Notes under the pieces: generated by a model
Databases searched by the model: none
What the model saw: only the letters and a program-made list of their open reading frames with translations
What the model was told of the DNA's origin: nothing
Program-made: the position numbers and the translations under genes
In this document: positions 33,301 to 41,579 of the stretch, piece after piece
Layout: each line of letters begins with the position of its first letter
Numbering within the stretch: position 1 is the first letter of the stretch
Assembly: GCA_018398585.1 (NCBI GenBank)
Contig: JAGTTD010000011.1
Coordinates: 15,615,346-15,679,345 of the forward strand
Direction of reading: 5' to 3'
Length of the DNA stretch: 64,000 nucleotides
Source of the DNA: Simmondsia chinensis
Taxonomy: Eukaryota > Streptophyta > Magnoliopsida > Caryophyllales > Simmondsiaceae

Positions 33301-36300
33301 AAAGATCAAGTAGATTGGTATCTTAGGATGTCATGTTATAATTATGTCATATCTTTTTGTCAGCTTATTACCATACATAGGTAAAATATCATCCTTTGAA
33401 ACAGAATTTAGCATTTCAAAAATAGTTTTGTGTTTGAAATGTGCATTGAACTTATGGAAAATGAAAGTCAATCAATAATTGAATCATCTGGATAAGAAAG
33501 AACATCTTTGGCATGTTAATTCATTTTTCTGACCAACTTCTCGAATTCTATGTTTGTAGGCGAGATTTTTCGTGTTGGACTCAATTTTCTTGGTCTTTCC
33601 TACTAGAGTCTTTTAAAGAGCAAAAAGTTAGAACTAGATTTTATGGTTAGGTCTTAGTATTAGAGAAAATTTTATTTTCTTAACGTTTAATAATATATTT
33701 TTCTAGTATCTTGAAGTTTTGAAGTACTTTTGAAATACTCTAAACTTTGGTATGTTTTTATTTTCAAGTACCCTCAGCACAATGGTGTTAGAGGTCTTTT
33801 AATTTTTGCTGAGATGGAACCAAAAAAAAAAAGAAACAAACTTATAAAATTATTTAGCTATGGCAGAAATGTCACTTTATATTTTAAAAATTATAAGAAC
33901 TGAAAAATATTCAATATGATTTAAAAAATTGAAAATAAAAAAAAAAAAATCAAACCCCCTCCCACCACTGTTACCATAGCAGCCAATCACCGCTGCTGGT
34001 GCCCCCCGCCCCCCACACCATCACCATCCTCTCTATCCTTCCCGCCATGCCGTCATTGGCCTCCCCCATGTTGTCGCGGCCACCTGAGCCCACAGACACG
34101 CAGTCCCCAACCCCTTCCAACCCCATACACCGTTGCTGGCATTCCCAGCCCCCCCGTGCTGTAACCTGGTGTCTTTTTTTTGTTTTTTTTTTTTCCTTCT
34201 TTTGTTTGGGGTGGCGTAATGGCTTGGAGGACAGCAATGAGGGTTGAGGAATTTCGGCAATGGCCTCGCACATTCTGTTCTTGCTAGTCTATCTACACCA
34301 ACAGTTTAACAATCCTTTAATATTTCCCTCTTTTACTGTATTTGTACCAAATGAGGCACATTGTGGTTCATGGTTGCATTATTGTCATGCCTCTTTTACT
34401 GTTTTTGTACCAAGGTGCCAAATTGTGGTGCACCGTTGTGTTATTATCATGGAGCCAAATTTACAATAAGTCATGATGACTGTTTTGTTTTTTGTTTGTT
34501 TTTTGGGTGGATAGAAGTTGTTGTTAAGTTTTATTTTTGCATAGAAACTTGAATGGAGGAGTCATTTGTGTTTGTATTGTTTGACGGTCATATAATATCT
34601 ATAAACATGTAGTCAACAAACTACAATATATATGCATTACGATGGTTGTTACAAAAGTAGTGTTTTGTAATAGTCGATTGCATAACGTTTAGCTTGAAAC
34701 ACGTTACATAACTTAATGACCTTTAATGATTCCATGGTCTTGTACCTATTGGTCCCAAAAGATATACAAACACTTCTCCATTTCATCCTTTGTGCCCTAG
34801 TGTCCAGTTTGACATCATCTACTTAATTTGTTAAATTTGCATTCCAGAAATTCAGTCTAAGACATGCAGTGAGACATGATCTGTTGAATTTATGTAGTGA
34901 GCCCTGCATACAATAAAGAACTTTGAGATCACCTGCTTAATTTGTTAAACTTTGTTGATCTTTTTTGTCCATGCCAGAGACACTGGCACTCTAATATGAA
35001 AATAAACTGTCGCATTTTTTAAGTTCCTTTGGATCCTAGCAATCCTTTCATTCTTCAGAAAAGCCAAGTGAATATAAAGTACTATGCTTCTGTGCATAAT
35101 TAACTCAAATCTCTATACTGCTTAGTATTACTATTGTTGGATAAGGGCACTTGGATGCTAGTATGACACTTAGATACTTCAAATTAGACAAAAAGATAGA
35201 GAAATATGAGAAAATAGTCAAGTTTGATCTTTGGACCCATGCCCCCTTTTGACTCACAGACCTAAGTCTAGGCAACATATAGCTTGTTTCTTGGAAGTGC
35301 TATCTTTACCTCTCTTTTCAGTTGGACTTTTTCATGGTTGGAGGCTCAGAGGTGCATGGTCTTAAACCATAATATCATCGAATTTTGTCTCTCCTCCATC
35401 ATTTGCTTTTGTTTGTATTGATTCCAGGTTACTGACAGAAGATCCCACTCTGAGACTTGGAGCTAGAGGAGCATCAGAGGTGATAATGTGTTGTATTATA
35501 GGTTCCAAATTTCAACATTTCATTGACTATCATGCGGGGGCATTTCACAGCCCACGTATTCAATAAAGTGAGGCGAATATTTTCATACAGGTGAAACAGC
35601 ATCCATTTTTTAGAGATATCAATTGGGACACTCTGGCTAGACAGAAGGTCTGAACGTTATGTTGGTTGCAATACCTTGTGCTCATTTATCTGGTATATTT
35701 CCCATGCCTGATCCTTGTAACATTACAGGCTGCATTTGTTCCTGCCTCTGAAAGTGCCTATGATACCAGTTACTTCACTAGTCGGTACTCGTGGAATCAT
35801 TCAGATGACCATGTTGCAGCTAGTGAGTTTGAAGACTCCAGTGATGATGGCACTGCAAGTGGCAGCAGTAGCTGTCTTAGTAATAGACAAGATGAACAAG
35901 TATGGTTTCTGATTGAAAGTCTCTTCAAGGAAATGCTTGCGAGAAATTACTACATTTTTATCTCTTTTTTTTTAAAGTGATATATGGGAAATGGAGAATT
36001 GGAGAACACTTGGAAAACACAGAAAGGCTATCTTATTTATTTTCAGTACAAAAGAGGAGAAAATGGGAGAACGTGTTTTCTTGGAATATTTGGAGAAGTG
36101 CGCCTTTTACTTCTTGGAAAATATGGCTTTCAGAAAATTTTACAGGGAACTGGAAGAATTCTCAAAACCGATATACCTATAGTTTTCATTGTTGGTTTTG
36201 CATTTTCCTATTTTTGAGTACAAGCACTTGTCTGACTTCTATGGGATGATCATGGTTGTCAGGGAGATGAATGTGGTGGTCTAGCTGAGTTTGAATCTGG

Positions 36301-38126
36301 CTCATCTGCTACTTACGCCTTCAGTAACTTCTCCTTTAAGGTAATTCTCTACTTAATCTGAGGCCAGCATCACTCTCTTATTCTCTAATGCAAAATAATG
36401 CGGACATGTCTTTCATCTTTGTATGTCTTTAATTTATTAACATAATATGTTTGTGGGATTATCAAGATATGTACTTCTCTCACACAACCACATACTACGT
36501 ATGCTACCAGATCTCCGGCTCTGAATCCTTGTGTGGTTTTTCTGGTCAGTTGTAGCAGTAAAAACAGACTTGCTACTTACCACAAAAAAAAAAAAAAAAA
36601 AAAAAAAGGGTAAAAACAGACTTGCTGCTTCCTTTATCTTCAGTGTTTATTTAGATATAGCCAGTTGGAGTTCATGTTATGCTGATGGCCACGGCTTTGA
36701 TTATTGCATGTGCCACTTGTTTATGAAAGTTTTAACTGTGGAATCAAATGACGACATCTATGTTATGTAGCACGTGCTACTCAACAGATTTTATGTTACT
36801 CATTGTGCTACGTGATTCCATGATGTGCTATGTAATGTTCACCACACTCCACTTCTATGACTCCGCGATTTGATTTCATGCTTCCAATCATCAATACCTT
36901 TTTGGTTGTCGCATAGTTGTACAAAGGGGGAGTAGGAGCGGAAATGGAAGCGGGAACAAGGGAGCGGGCAGTCATAGAAGTTTCCATGGTTGGGAGCGTG
37001 GACGGAGCGTTATATTACTATATAATAGATATATAAGAAAAATTAATGAAATGTCATCAATTGAGCAGTTAAAGCATAAATATGAAAACAAAGTCAATAT
37101 TAAGCAATAACCAAAAAAAAAAAAAGAGCACCGCAATGAATATGAAAAAAAACACATCGACTCCAAAATGTCCACACTATTCAATCATTCTTTAAACCGA
37201 ATGCTATAATTAGCTAACAAATCATTTAATAAGTATGTTCTTATCAAAATGATTCCAGATTGTTTGAATCATATTTCCGTTAAGTTTGATATGCGTACGA
37301 ATCTTTTGAATCATATTTCCGTTAAGTTTGATATGCGTGGGAAACACGAATCTGACTTCAAAACGCCAAATCATGTTTTGGAAGTGTGAAACGTTAGCAT
37401 TTCCAGAGTTTCCTGCAACTATGGGTTGTCGCACTTGGCTTGGCTTCAATTCTCGATTAAATTTTTTACCTTGGTTTCTGTGGTTTTTTTTTTTTTTTGT
37501 TGTCCCTAGGAAAGGACTAAACTGAGAATCTGAGATAGTGGTTTTAGGTAGGAAATGAGAAGGTAAGATCTTGATTTGAGTAACCTTAGGGCTTCATTTG
37601 GTTCAAAGGAAAACATTTTCCTCCTCAAAAACTGTTTTCTATCAGAATATTTTTGAATTAAAGTCGAGTTTTTCATCAAAATTTTCTTTGATCTAGGTGA
37701 ACAAAAACCATCCAACTGTATAATTCTATTGGGACGGGGAATTGACCTGTTTAAGGTTGAGGCAGGATGAAGATCTGAAATTATATCTTCCCCTATTATG
37801 AGAAAAATTCAACTTCAAATGCAGGCAAATGATCTCTTCTTAGGTTGTTTTTGCTATTTGTTCATTAAACAAATAAAAAAGATGGATGTTATGTAATGGA
37901 TATCATAAACCCTGCAAAATGCAGCTATGATGTAGAACCATGCTAGTGCTTTAAGTATGTTGTTAGTCCATGAACACTGCTTTCTTTACTTTTGTAAGTT
38001 GCAGCAGTTACCTAACTTTCCTGCGTCTGTGCGCATCATCAGAACCTCTCCCAGCTCGCATCAATCAACTATGATTTGTTGAGCAAGGGGTGGAAAGAAG
38101 ATCCTTCACAAAATCCCAAAATCTGA
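14714..38126 (+). CDS. IREH1: IRE/IREH1-family AGC Ser/Thr protein kinase, 17 exons, intact
   Basis: Joined exons: 14714-15392, 22431-22501, 22595-22777, 23302-24672, 25906-26078, 26260-26500, 29552-29644, 29727-29867, 29980-30072, 31486-31687, 32483-32568, 33059-33147, 35428-35479, 35591-35647, 35729-35899, 36263-36340, 38043-38126. Total 3864 bp including stop, 1287 residues, all GT-AG, phases consistent. Order: Ser-rich basic N-terminus; conserved plant domain (about 225-420); Cys/His finger (about 598-617); helical region (769-870); AGC kinase domain from about 876 with P-loop SRGAFGRVF, Lys 906, HRDLKPDN (Asp 1000), DFGLSK (Asp 1018), [10 protein letters not shown]-terminal tail. The start [14 protein letters not shown] and the near-1300 length fit Arabidopsis IREH1 as I remember it. 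IRE family members act in root-hair and root-skew growth and microtubule-linked control; function here is inferred from family. Gene size is inflated by TEs in introns 1, 6, 10 and 16. Confidence 0.93.
15620..15790 (-). mobile_element. Au-type SINE remnant in intron 1
   Basis: On the minus strand the body contains GGGGTAAGGCTGCATACA, a cytosine-rich stretch and the terminal TTGTTGTGGTTGTTG. This matches the 3' half of the Au / angiosperm SINE class, which ends in TTG repeats. Related copies lie at 32030-32190 (+) and 60032-60225 (-). The 5' head and its border, possibly up to about 15900, are unclear. Confidence 0.65.
16073..16122. repeat. 25-bp tandem duplication
   Basis: The 25-bp unit beginning 'cacattttctagcagggg' and ending 'cggtagt' is present twice, back to back and identical, at the 3' edge of the LINE remnant. 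It is probably a local slippage duplication. Confidence 0.85.
16125..16990 (-). pseudogene. RTE-type LINE reverse transcriptase remnant, antisense in intron 1
   Basis: Minus-strand translation in shifting frames gives, in order, [62 protein letters not shown] (catalytic FADD changed to FAHD), [13 protein letters not shown], and near 16170-16350 a C-terminal block ending [10 protein letters not shown]. This order and the wording fit plant RTE-class LINEs. Several frameshifts and stops make it dead. It is 5'-truncated and opposite to the host gene. Confidence 0.85.
16998..17551 (+). mobile_element. TRIM-like LTR element fragment with tRNA-Met primer-binding site
   Basis: A short direct repeat 'tggaacctcctttggtgtct' (16998 onward) recurs as 'tggaaccttctttggtgtct' near 17527. 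The first copy is followed at once by TGGTATCAGAGCC (about 17026-17038), the initiator tRNA-Met site. This looks like the end of a 5' LTR, a 400-bp non-coding interior, and a 3' LTR with 'gcatcccacattggtggg' and 'tatatata'. The 5' LTR is truncated by the LINE junction. It is small and non-coding, so TRIM-like, but the LTR starts are not defined. Confidence 0.4.
17850..18105 (-). repeat. Truncated element-X-family LTR in intron 1
   Basis: It begins TGATGTGGTTTTAAT and carries 'gtgtactcgtaagcgtatga', 'gtcgtagctgtggcggg' and 'gtgtcgtatccacaggg', matching LTR-B from 12495. A decayed primer-binding-like stretch 'atcggtgccagaaacttg' (about 17821) precedes it. It stops after about 250 bp where L1 sequence begins. 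Confidence 0.6.
18110..18940 (+). pseudogene. L1-type LINE ORF2 remnant (endonuclease end and linker)
   Basis: Plus-strand translation in changing frames gives [19 protein letters not shown], then [20 protein letters not shown] and [10 protein letters not shown] (end of the apurinic-like endonuclease). After these come [16 protein letters not shown] and the linker [20 protein letters not shown]. This is the standard plant L1 order before the RT domain. Stops and frameshifts are present and the RT itself is missing, cut near 18940. Confidence 0.82.
18985..20175 (+). pseudogene. Ty3/gypsy pol remnant in intron 1 (integrase to C-terminus)
   Basis: Decayed frames give a histidine/cysteine integrase start near 19160-19270 ([12 protein letters not shown]). 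They continue through integrase core pieces (LQLSSTCHP near 19580) to the gypsy C-terminal block [20 protein letters not shown] followed by [20 protein letters not shown] (19922-20110). Many stops and small deletions are present. It lies in the sense direction of the kinase gene. Confidence 0.75.
20176..20607 (+). repeat. Probable 3' LTR of the intron-1 gypsy remnant
   Basis: It begins TGACATGTAG after a purine-rich 'aagctgaggag' and can be ended at CCCTATCA (20607). It contains 'aactacaaatacgccc' (TATA-like) and 'caataaactgagc' (poly(A) signal-like). There is no second LTR or TSD to prove the borders. Confidence 0.4.
20700..21440 (+). pseudogene. Second RTE-type LINE remnant in intron 1
   Basis: The frame at 20773-21003 reads [20 protein letters not shown] followed by [15 protein letters not shown], which resembles the linker before RT in plant RTE LINEs. 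After a jump, 21145-21350 gives [11 protein letters not shown] and [16 protein letters not shown], the C-terminal block. The RT core is deleted. Orientation is the same as the host gene. Confidence 0.7.
21441..22430. other. End of intron 1, nothing recognised
   Basis: About 1 kb of unique-looking AT-rich intron DNA with a T run at 22240-22258. The small open frames show no domain. The acceptor 'ttcaagcag' closes the intron at 22430. Confidence 0.5.
22431..22777 (+). CDS. IREH1: Kinase exons 2-3 (residues 227-311)
   Basis: Exon 2 is 22431-22501 and exon 3 is 22595-22777. They encode a short linker, then the conserved block [18 protein letters not shown] followed by [18 protein letters not shown], a plant-specific IRE-family region of unknown fold ahead of the kinase. 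Exon 2 follows a 7-kb intron filled with TE remnants. Acceptors 'caagcag' and 'ttttag' and donors 'gttata' and 'gtaagt' support the borders. Confidence 0.9.
23302..24672 (+). CDS. IREH1: Kinase exon 4: conserved helical domain and Cys/His finger (residues 312-768)
   Basis: This 1371-bp exon is uninterrupted. It begins with the helical block [20 protein letters not shown], then ILARSCAM and [20 protein letters not shown], all highly conserved in IRE homologues. A Ser-rich stretch follows, then the finger [22 protein letters not shown] with C598, C601, H613 and C617 as probable metal ligands (about nt 24160-24220). A second Ser/Pro-rich stretch includes [17 protein letters not shown], a cluster of proline-directed phosphosites. 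It ends CCGCAG|GTAATA. Confidence 0.93.
24673..25905. other. Intron 4, nothing recognised
   Basis: 1.2 kb intron between exons 4 and 5. Only a short TTTA repeat (about 25638-25662) stands out. I see no TE border or coding frame. Confidence 0.5.
25906..26500 (+). CDS. IREH1: Kinase exons 5-6: pre-kinase helix and P-loop (residues 769-906)
   Basis: Exon 5 (25906-26078) encodes [19 protein letters not shown] and the helix [17 protein letters not shown], which continues into exon 6 (26260-26500). Exon 6 opens the kinase domain at about residue 876 ([18 protein letters not shown]) and ends on the catalytic lysine (FAIK, Lys 906). The junction codon CG|G is split. Confidence 0.92.
26501..27168. 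other. First part of intron 6: possible old LTR-like block
   Basis: Around 26550-26870 the minus strand carries a TATA-like 'cctctataaataggg' and AT-rich flanks, as an LTR might. I cannot find paired ends or a TSD, so it stays unassigned. No gene is present. Confidence 0.3.
27169..27497 (+). mobile_element. Solo LTR in intron 6
   Basis: 329 bp with terminal inverted ends TGATGTAGCA...TGCTGCATCA, flanked by the 5-bp direct repeat AAATG (27164-27168 and 27498-27502). It contains a TATA box 'ctataaatagag' near 27411 and a poly(A)-signal-like 'gataaataaaaattg' near 27450. These are the hallmarks of an LTR left by recombination of a full element. It is in the sense direction of the kinase gene. 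Confidence 0.8.
27757..28790. repeat. Diverged tandem duplication of about 0.5 kb in intron 6
   Basis: Unit 1 (about 27757-28305) and unit 2 (about 28306-28790) align along their length. Each starts with 'gca..attacccttgtt' and 'gtgtttttgaaaattgttg', has a CT-microsatellite region, 'ggtcgaaggtttcaggcctt', and ends near 'gagaatttctg.tgcacc'. They differ by many substitutions and a poly-T insert in unit 1. The open frames in them are not conserved between units, so no gene is inferred. Confidence 0.7.
28791..29551. other. End of intron 6 with a long G run
   Basis: Non-coding. It holds a GA-rich stretch followed by an uninterrupted run of about 20 G at 29430-29451, then ordinary intron sequence to the exon 7 acceptor. 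Nothing else is recognised. Confidence 0.5.
29552..30072 (+). CDS. IREH1: Kinase exons 7-9: N-lobe helix C to catalytic loop (residues 907-1015)
   Basis: Exon 7 (29552-29644) reads [20 protein letters not shown], with Glu in helix C. Exon 8 (29727-29867) holds the hinge [15 protein letters not shown]. Exon 9 (29980-30072) holds [11 protein letters not shown], with the catalytic Asp at residue 1000. All lengths are multiples of three. Confidence 0.92.
30073..31485. other. Intron 9, nothing recognised
   Basis: 1.4 kb of intron. A purine-rich 'gggagggctggtaagagaag' stretch lies near 30490, but I find no TE ends and no coding domain. Confidence 0.45.
31486..33147 (+). CDS. IREH1: Kinase exons 10-12: DFG, long activation segment, C-lobe (residues 1016-1141)
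   Basis: Exon 10 (31486-31687) starts [17 protein letters not shown]. Between DFG and GTPDYLAPE it carries a long activation-segment insert of about 40 residues, rich in Ser, Gln, Lys and Arg ([18 protein letters not shown]). Such inserts are typical of the IRE branch of AGC kinases. Exon 11 (32483-32568) has [20 protein letters not shown]. Exon 12 (33059-33147) continues the C-lobe. The 5S-headed SINE lies between exons 10 and 11. Confidence 0.92.
31926..32190 (+). mobile_element. 5S-rRNA-headed SINE with Au-type body, in intron 10
   Basis: The first about 100 bp (31933-32030) closely match the 3' five-sixths of plant 5S rRNA. They include box A (AGTTAAGCGTGCTT), the intermediate element (AGAGTAGTACTAGGATGGG) and box C (GATGGGTGACCTCCTGGG). 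Directly after 'aagtcctc' an Au-type SINE body follows on the same strand (CCTCAGGTTGGGGGC ... GGGGGAAGGCTGCGTACAT ... GCACTGG). The whole unit is flanked by a perfect 13-bp duplication TATCAAGAACGCA (31913-31925 and 32191-32203). So head and body inserted together as one retroposon. The 5S promoter elements look largely intact. The C-rich tract (32104-32139) is expanded. Confidence 0.8.
31933..32030 (+). pseudogene. 5S rRNA-derived segment (SINE head)
   Basis: About 98 bp of 5S-like sequence. The 5' 35-40 bases are diverged and the 3' end stops at 'aagtcctc', lacking the closing stem. It is therefore not a functional 5S rRNA gene. The internal Pol III promoter elements are the best-preserved part. 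Confidence 0.85.
33148..35427. other. Intron 12, nothing recognised
   Basis: 2.3 kb intron. A C-rich low-complexity island (about 33955-34160) stands out against the AT-rich background and gives spurious open frames on both strands. A 'tttttttgtttttttttttcc' tract follows. I see no TE termini or domains. Confidence 0.45.
35428..38126 (+). CDS. IREH1: Kinase exons 13-17: end of kinase domain and C-terminal tail (residues 1142-1287)
   Basis: Exon 13 (35428-35479) reads [17 protein letters not shown]. Exon 14 (35591-35647) has the AGC-typical [12 protein letters not shown]. Exon 15 (35729-35899) has [11 protein letters not shown] and an acidic Ser-rich stretch. Exon 16 (36263-36340) ends YAFSNFSFK, a hydrophobic-motif-like FSNFSF. 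Exon 17 (38043-38126) ends with stop TGA 38124-38126. Confidence 0.91.
36558..36626 (+). mobile_element. Minimal poly(A) retroposon in intron 16
   Basis: A 17-bp direct repeat GTAAAAACAGACTTGCT (36558-36574 and 36610-36626) flanks only 'acttaccac', a run of 24 A and 'gg'. This is what an extremely 5'-truncated LINE- or SINE-driven insertion leaves: TSD, a few bases of body, a tail, TSD. Confidence 0.6.
37263..37338. repeat. Two 34-bp direct repeats, period 42
   Basis: The 34-bp sequence starting 'tttgaatcatatttccg' and ending 'atatgcgt' occurs at 37263-37296 and again at 37305-37338, separated by 8 bp. It is a local duplication in intron 16. Confidence 0.8.
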
Positions 38127-39056
38127 CAATTGGATCCTACAATGACACTGGATGAAGAATGTGGCAAACTGAAGACTGATTATTTTCCTGCTGTTCATAC
38201 AAACCTGTAAATGTATATCCTTGTTCCTCATCTTGTGACTCCATTTATACTTTAGAGGTGTTTGCAGTTTCAAACCAGAACCAAACAGCAAAGATCTAAA
38301 CATAAAGCTATTTCGTTCTGAAAACCAAGTGAAGGTCCAACTATCCAAAAGTATTTGGCCTAGTCGGGATTTAGTTGATGCCAACATTTTTAGTACTTCG
38401 AAAATGTTTCTCAGTCAATTGCTGGTCCAGTCCAGTTTTAGGTAAATAACCTGTTTTGATCCACGTTTTTTAGCGTGAACCGACTGAGCATGTTTTCTCT
38501 TCTGCAGAAACAGAAGCGAAGCAAGGGGATGCGGTCTCATCTGTTATACAGCTTAATTCAAAACATGAGGTGCCAATTTTACGACTGAAATATTTTGTTT
38601 GTTTTACTGGATGAATGTCACGTGTATTTAAATTTAGTTTAAGCACCATATAAGTATTCGGATGCATGTAATAAGCAGTCACTAAGTTATGGGGTGATAA
38701 TGTTAAATGTGGTCCCTCATAATTTAGTGGGTTCTTTATTAAATGCGTGTTGGATACTGAAATTAGATTCAAAGTGGAGGATAGCGCAACATTCCTCTAC
38801 TGCTTGTACTCTGTTGTTTTCAGTGCCTTTGCAATGGTAGCCATGTCCCCCAGTTCTGATTTCCATTTTCATCTTGTAACGCCTGAACAACCATCCCCCA
38901 TTAAAAAAAGGAGTTATTTGCTCCTGCAGTCCATAAATTGGTTTCATATCCTTTTATTATTCGAAAATCGTGTCATACTTGGCCGAGTTGAATTGCTCCC
39001 TCATCTAGTGACAAACTATACGTGTATTCTTTTTTATTTGGTCAGTTTGATCACTG
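38127..39056 (+). other. 3' UTR and downstream DNA of the kinase gene
   Basis: No canonical AATAAA is visible soon after the stop, so the poly(A) site is not placed. Near 38505 'cttctgcag' is followed by a short open stretch (TEAKQGDAVSSVIQLNSKHE) that could be a downstream exon or chance. No TE is recognised. Confidence 0.4.
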
Positions 39057-40618
39057 TGTAACGCCCCCAAATCATATACCGAGTAGGCTTAAGTCAATAA
39101 GGGCGCTATGCGGCCGTATTATAATAAACTCCATCATCATAGTTCGAAGCCCGAAAACATTTGATTCATAATTCCTCAAATTTCCCTAAAGGTTCCCATA
39201 CGTATATGAAACCAAATCCAAATACCTTATCATCCACAATTTAAAATTGATAGTACGAAAGGTCAAATTACAATTTCTCAAATAATTCATAATATCCAGC
39301 TATAAAATTTATGTAATACTTAAACTACGAAAATTAAACTAATTCTCGGAATAGGAAGCCGTTCTATCTTCCTTGTCCTCCAAGAATTTACCATGAGCTA
39401 CTAATTTGGAAAGTAAAGGAATTAGGTGAGCAAATAACATGCTCAGTAAGTACACTACACACCGTACTTGGATCAGGCATATTATTTAAAACGGATTAAA
39501 GTCCAACGAGAATAAGTAAAATCAATTTATCTTTAAAGTTTCATATTAAGAAGCACAAATCATCAGTTTATACTTTAATTTATTTCGTAAGAGCTCTTGG
39601 TAAAACTTGCAGACGAAATGGAGACTACAGCTGGTATTATTCCCGCGACTGGGTCACAGATCGATATTTTTTCACATTCAAACTGATTCTAAGTCGATAG
39701 ACCCAACAGGGTCAACGTAGTATCTGTCAGCTTAGAAGAATTGGCAGACAAATCGGAGACTACGTGCTGGTATTATTCTTGCGACAGGGTTACAGATCGA
39801 CTTTCACATTTTTCATATTCTTTCGTCGATAGACCCTTAAGGGTCACGTAGTTATCTATGAGCTCTTCCTATAAAAACCTTTCAATTCAAATAACAAGTT
39901 CACAATAATTTCTTTTACATTATCATAAGTACATATTCCAGTATCAAATTATCGTATAAATCAATATAATTCAGATCATAAGAGTAGAAATCATACAATC
40001 AATTAAACATATATGCCCAAACATACTTTGACAAACTAATAAAACATTAAAAATATAAGTCTCACAAATCAAATCATGTAAAGAAATTTTTCATATTTCA
40101 TAAACAAGTAGGGGAAGTGGTATACTTACGTTCACTATCTTCTAATGTAATATTCGGACTCCTATATTATGAATTTAGCTTCGAAAATCTATCAAGAGAG
40201 ACGAATTGAAATTGATAATTGATGAGATAGAGAGTGCGTGAGAGAGGCACGTGAAGAGGAGAGATTGGAAGAGAGGAGGAGAAGACGAGGGTTTAAACAT
40301 TCTTCATCCCTTATATATATAACTATATAACCCTAGTATACGTGGGGCCCTTATTTTAAATTAGTCCATTATTTTATTTTTAGCCCAGTCAAAATATTAG
40401 TCAGTTCTAATTGTATTACAAAACTACCCAATTTAATTAGACTAGTTTCACATATTATAATCCCTAGTCCAATTTAATTACCCGAGTTTCACATATTATA
40501 ATATCTAGTCCAATTTAAGTAGATTAGGTTTCACATATTATAATGCCTAGTCTAATTTAATTAATCATGTTTTAGATATTATAATACATAGTCTAATTTA
40601 TTTAGATTGGGTATTACA
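39057..40618. repeat. LTR-like block (probable solo LTR), 1.56 kb, with internal tandem repeats
   Basis: It starts TGTAACGCCCCCAAATC and ends GATTGGGTATTACA, giving paired termini TGTAA...TTACA typical of a plant LTR. The flanking pentamers CACTG and CTATG match only at three of five bases, so the TSD is doubtful. Inside are two copies of an about 140-bp unit with 'gcagac.aaat.ggagacta' (39600-39870). Four or five copies of an about 58-bp unit with 'ctagtccaatttaa' and 'cacatattataat' follow (40430-40610). No coding region is seen. Confidence 0.5.
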
Positions 40619-41173
40619 CTATGATTAGTTAAAAATAATTATACTCATGTCTAAACTTATTCATATTTTGTACTTTGAAATTATCACCTTTAACTCCCGA
40701 GTTATTCGCTTAGATCCGATCCTTTACATGTGCTATGTTTCCTGTTGCTCCTGTGAATAATGTGATGCCCCAAATCTAATAGGCTCACTTGAAACTTACA
40801 AGGCATAAACATAACAGAAGTAATGAAATTTTCAGCTTTCGTTGAACTGTCATTAATTTTATATATATAATGGTTTTTGCTATAACTAATATACGAAGCT
40901 TAAAAAGAAAACTAGATGTATTCATTTTCGAAAAAGGAAAAGAACCATGTCCCTTTAGTACAAAACATCTAAATTTATGTATATTTATATAGTGCTTCAT
41001 TGGTCCACCTTCAAGTAGTATATGAAGACATTTTAAGAAAACACAAAATGAGCGAGCTAGAAGACTTAGTTAGAAAATCATCACTAATCATAGAATCACT
41101 TTAACTATAGTATTTGAAAATCAAAATTGATTGTATTGTCTTGCTTAAGATAACTCATCCTTGGCATGAATTC
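40619..41173. other. AT-rich DNA between repeats, nothing recognised
   Basis: 555 bp. 'gtgatgccccaaatctaata' near 40760 resembles the start of the LTR-like block at 39057, so this may be part of a related repeat. No gene is present. Confidence 0.35.
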
Positions 41174-41538
41174 TGTAATGATTCAAGGTATCCTTGAATC
41201 AAAACCTAGGAGAGAGATTGAGGATTGAGAATTGAGAATAAAGATAGGGATAAAGATAAAGAGAATTAGAAGGAAGAAGCGATACTATTTCATTACTATT
41301 TCATTGGATGATTGATCAAGAAGCAACAACTTCCCTTAAATGCTTACATTGGCGGGAAAGATCTAGAATCTTCTAACTAACCCACACTAACCGACTTTCC
41401 CTCCACTACTAAGCTGGTACAACATTTTAGTAAGTAATACAATGCAATACTAGAGTACAAACACAACATAACGATGCAAAATGCTAAACAACAATTAGAA
41501 CTCTTACAAAACATATCTAAACATAACAATTCATGACA
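41174..41538 (-). repeat. 3' LTR of gypsy element 2
   Basis: 365 bp from TGTAATGATTC to CATGACA, followed by the minus-strand polypurine stretch CCGGGGAGTA and by the end of pol. It carries purine repeats like the other gypsy LTRs here. The 5' LTR is not in the window. Confidence 0.55.
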
Positions 41539-41579
41539 ATACTCCCCGGTTGAAGAAAGGATTCTTGTCTCAAGAATCA

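Noticed and set aside
33971..34273. Open frames on both strands in a C-rich island of intron 12
   Set aside because: Low-complexity composition produces long frames in several phases at once; no domain or splice logic.
36880..37450. Cut-and-paste transposon suggested by two 'gttgtcgca' words
   Set aside because: The two words are in direct orientation and no terminal inverted repeat or TSD could be found.
38505..38610. An extra last exon of the kinase gene (after 'cttctgcag')
   Set aside because: The exon 17 stop gives a normal family C-terminus, and no donor leads to this stretch in frame. RNA data could change this.
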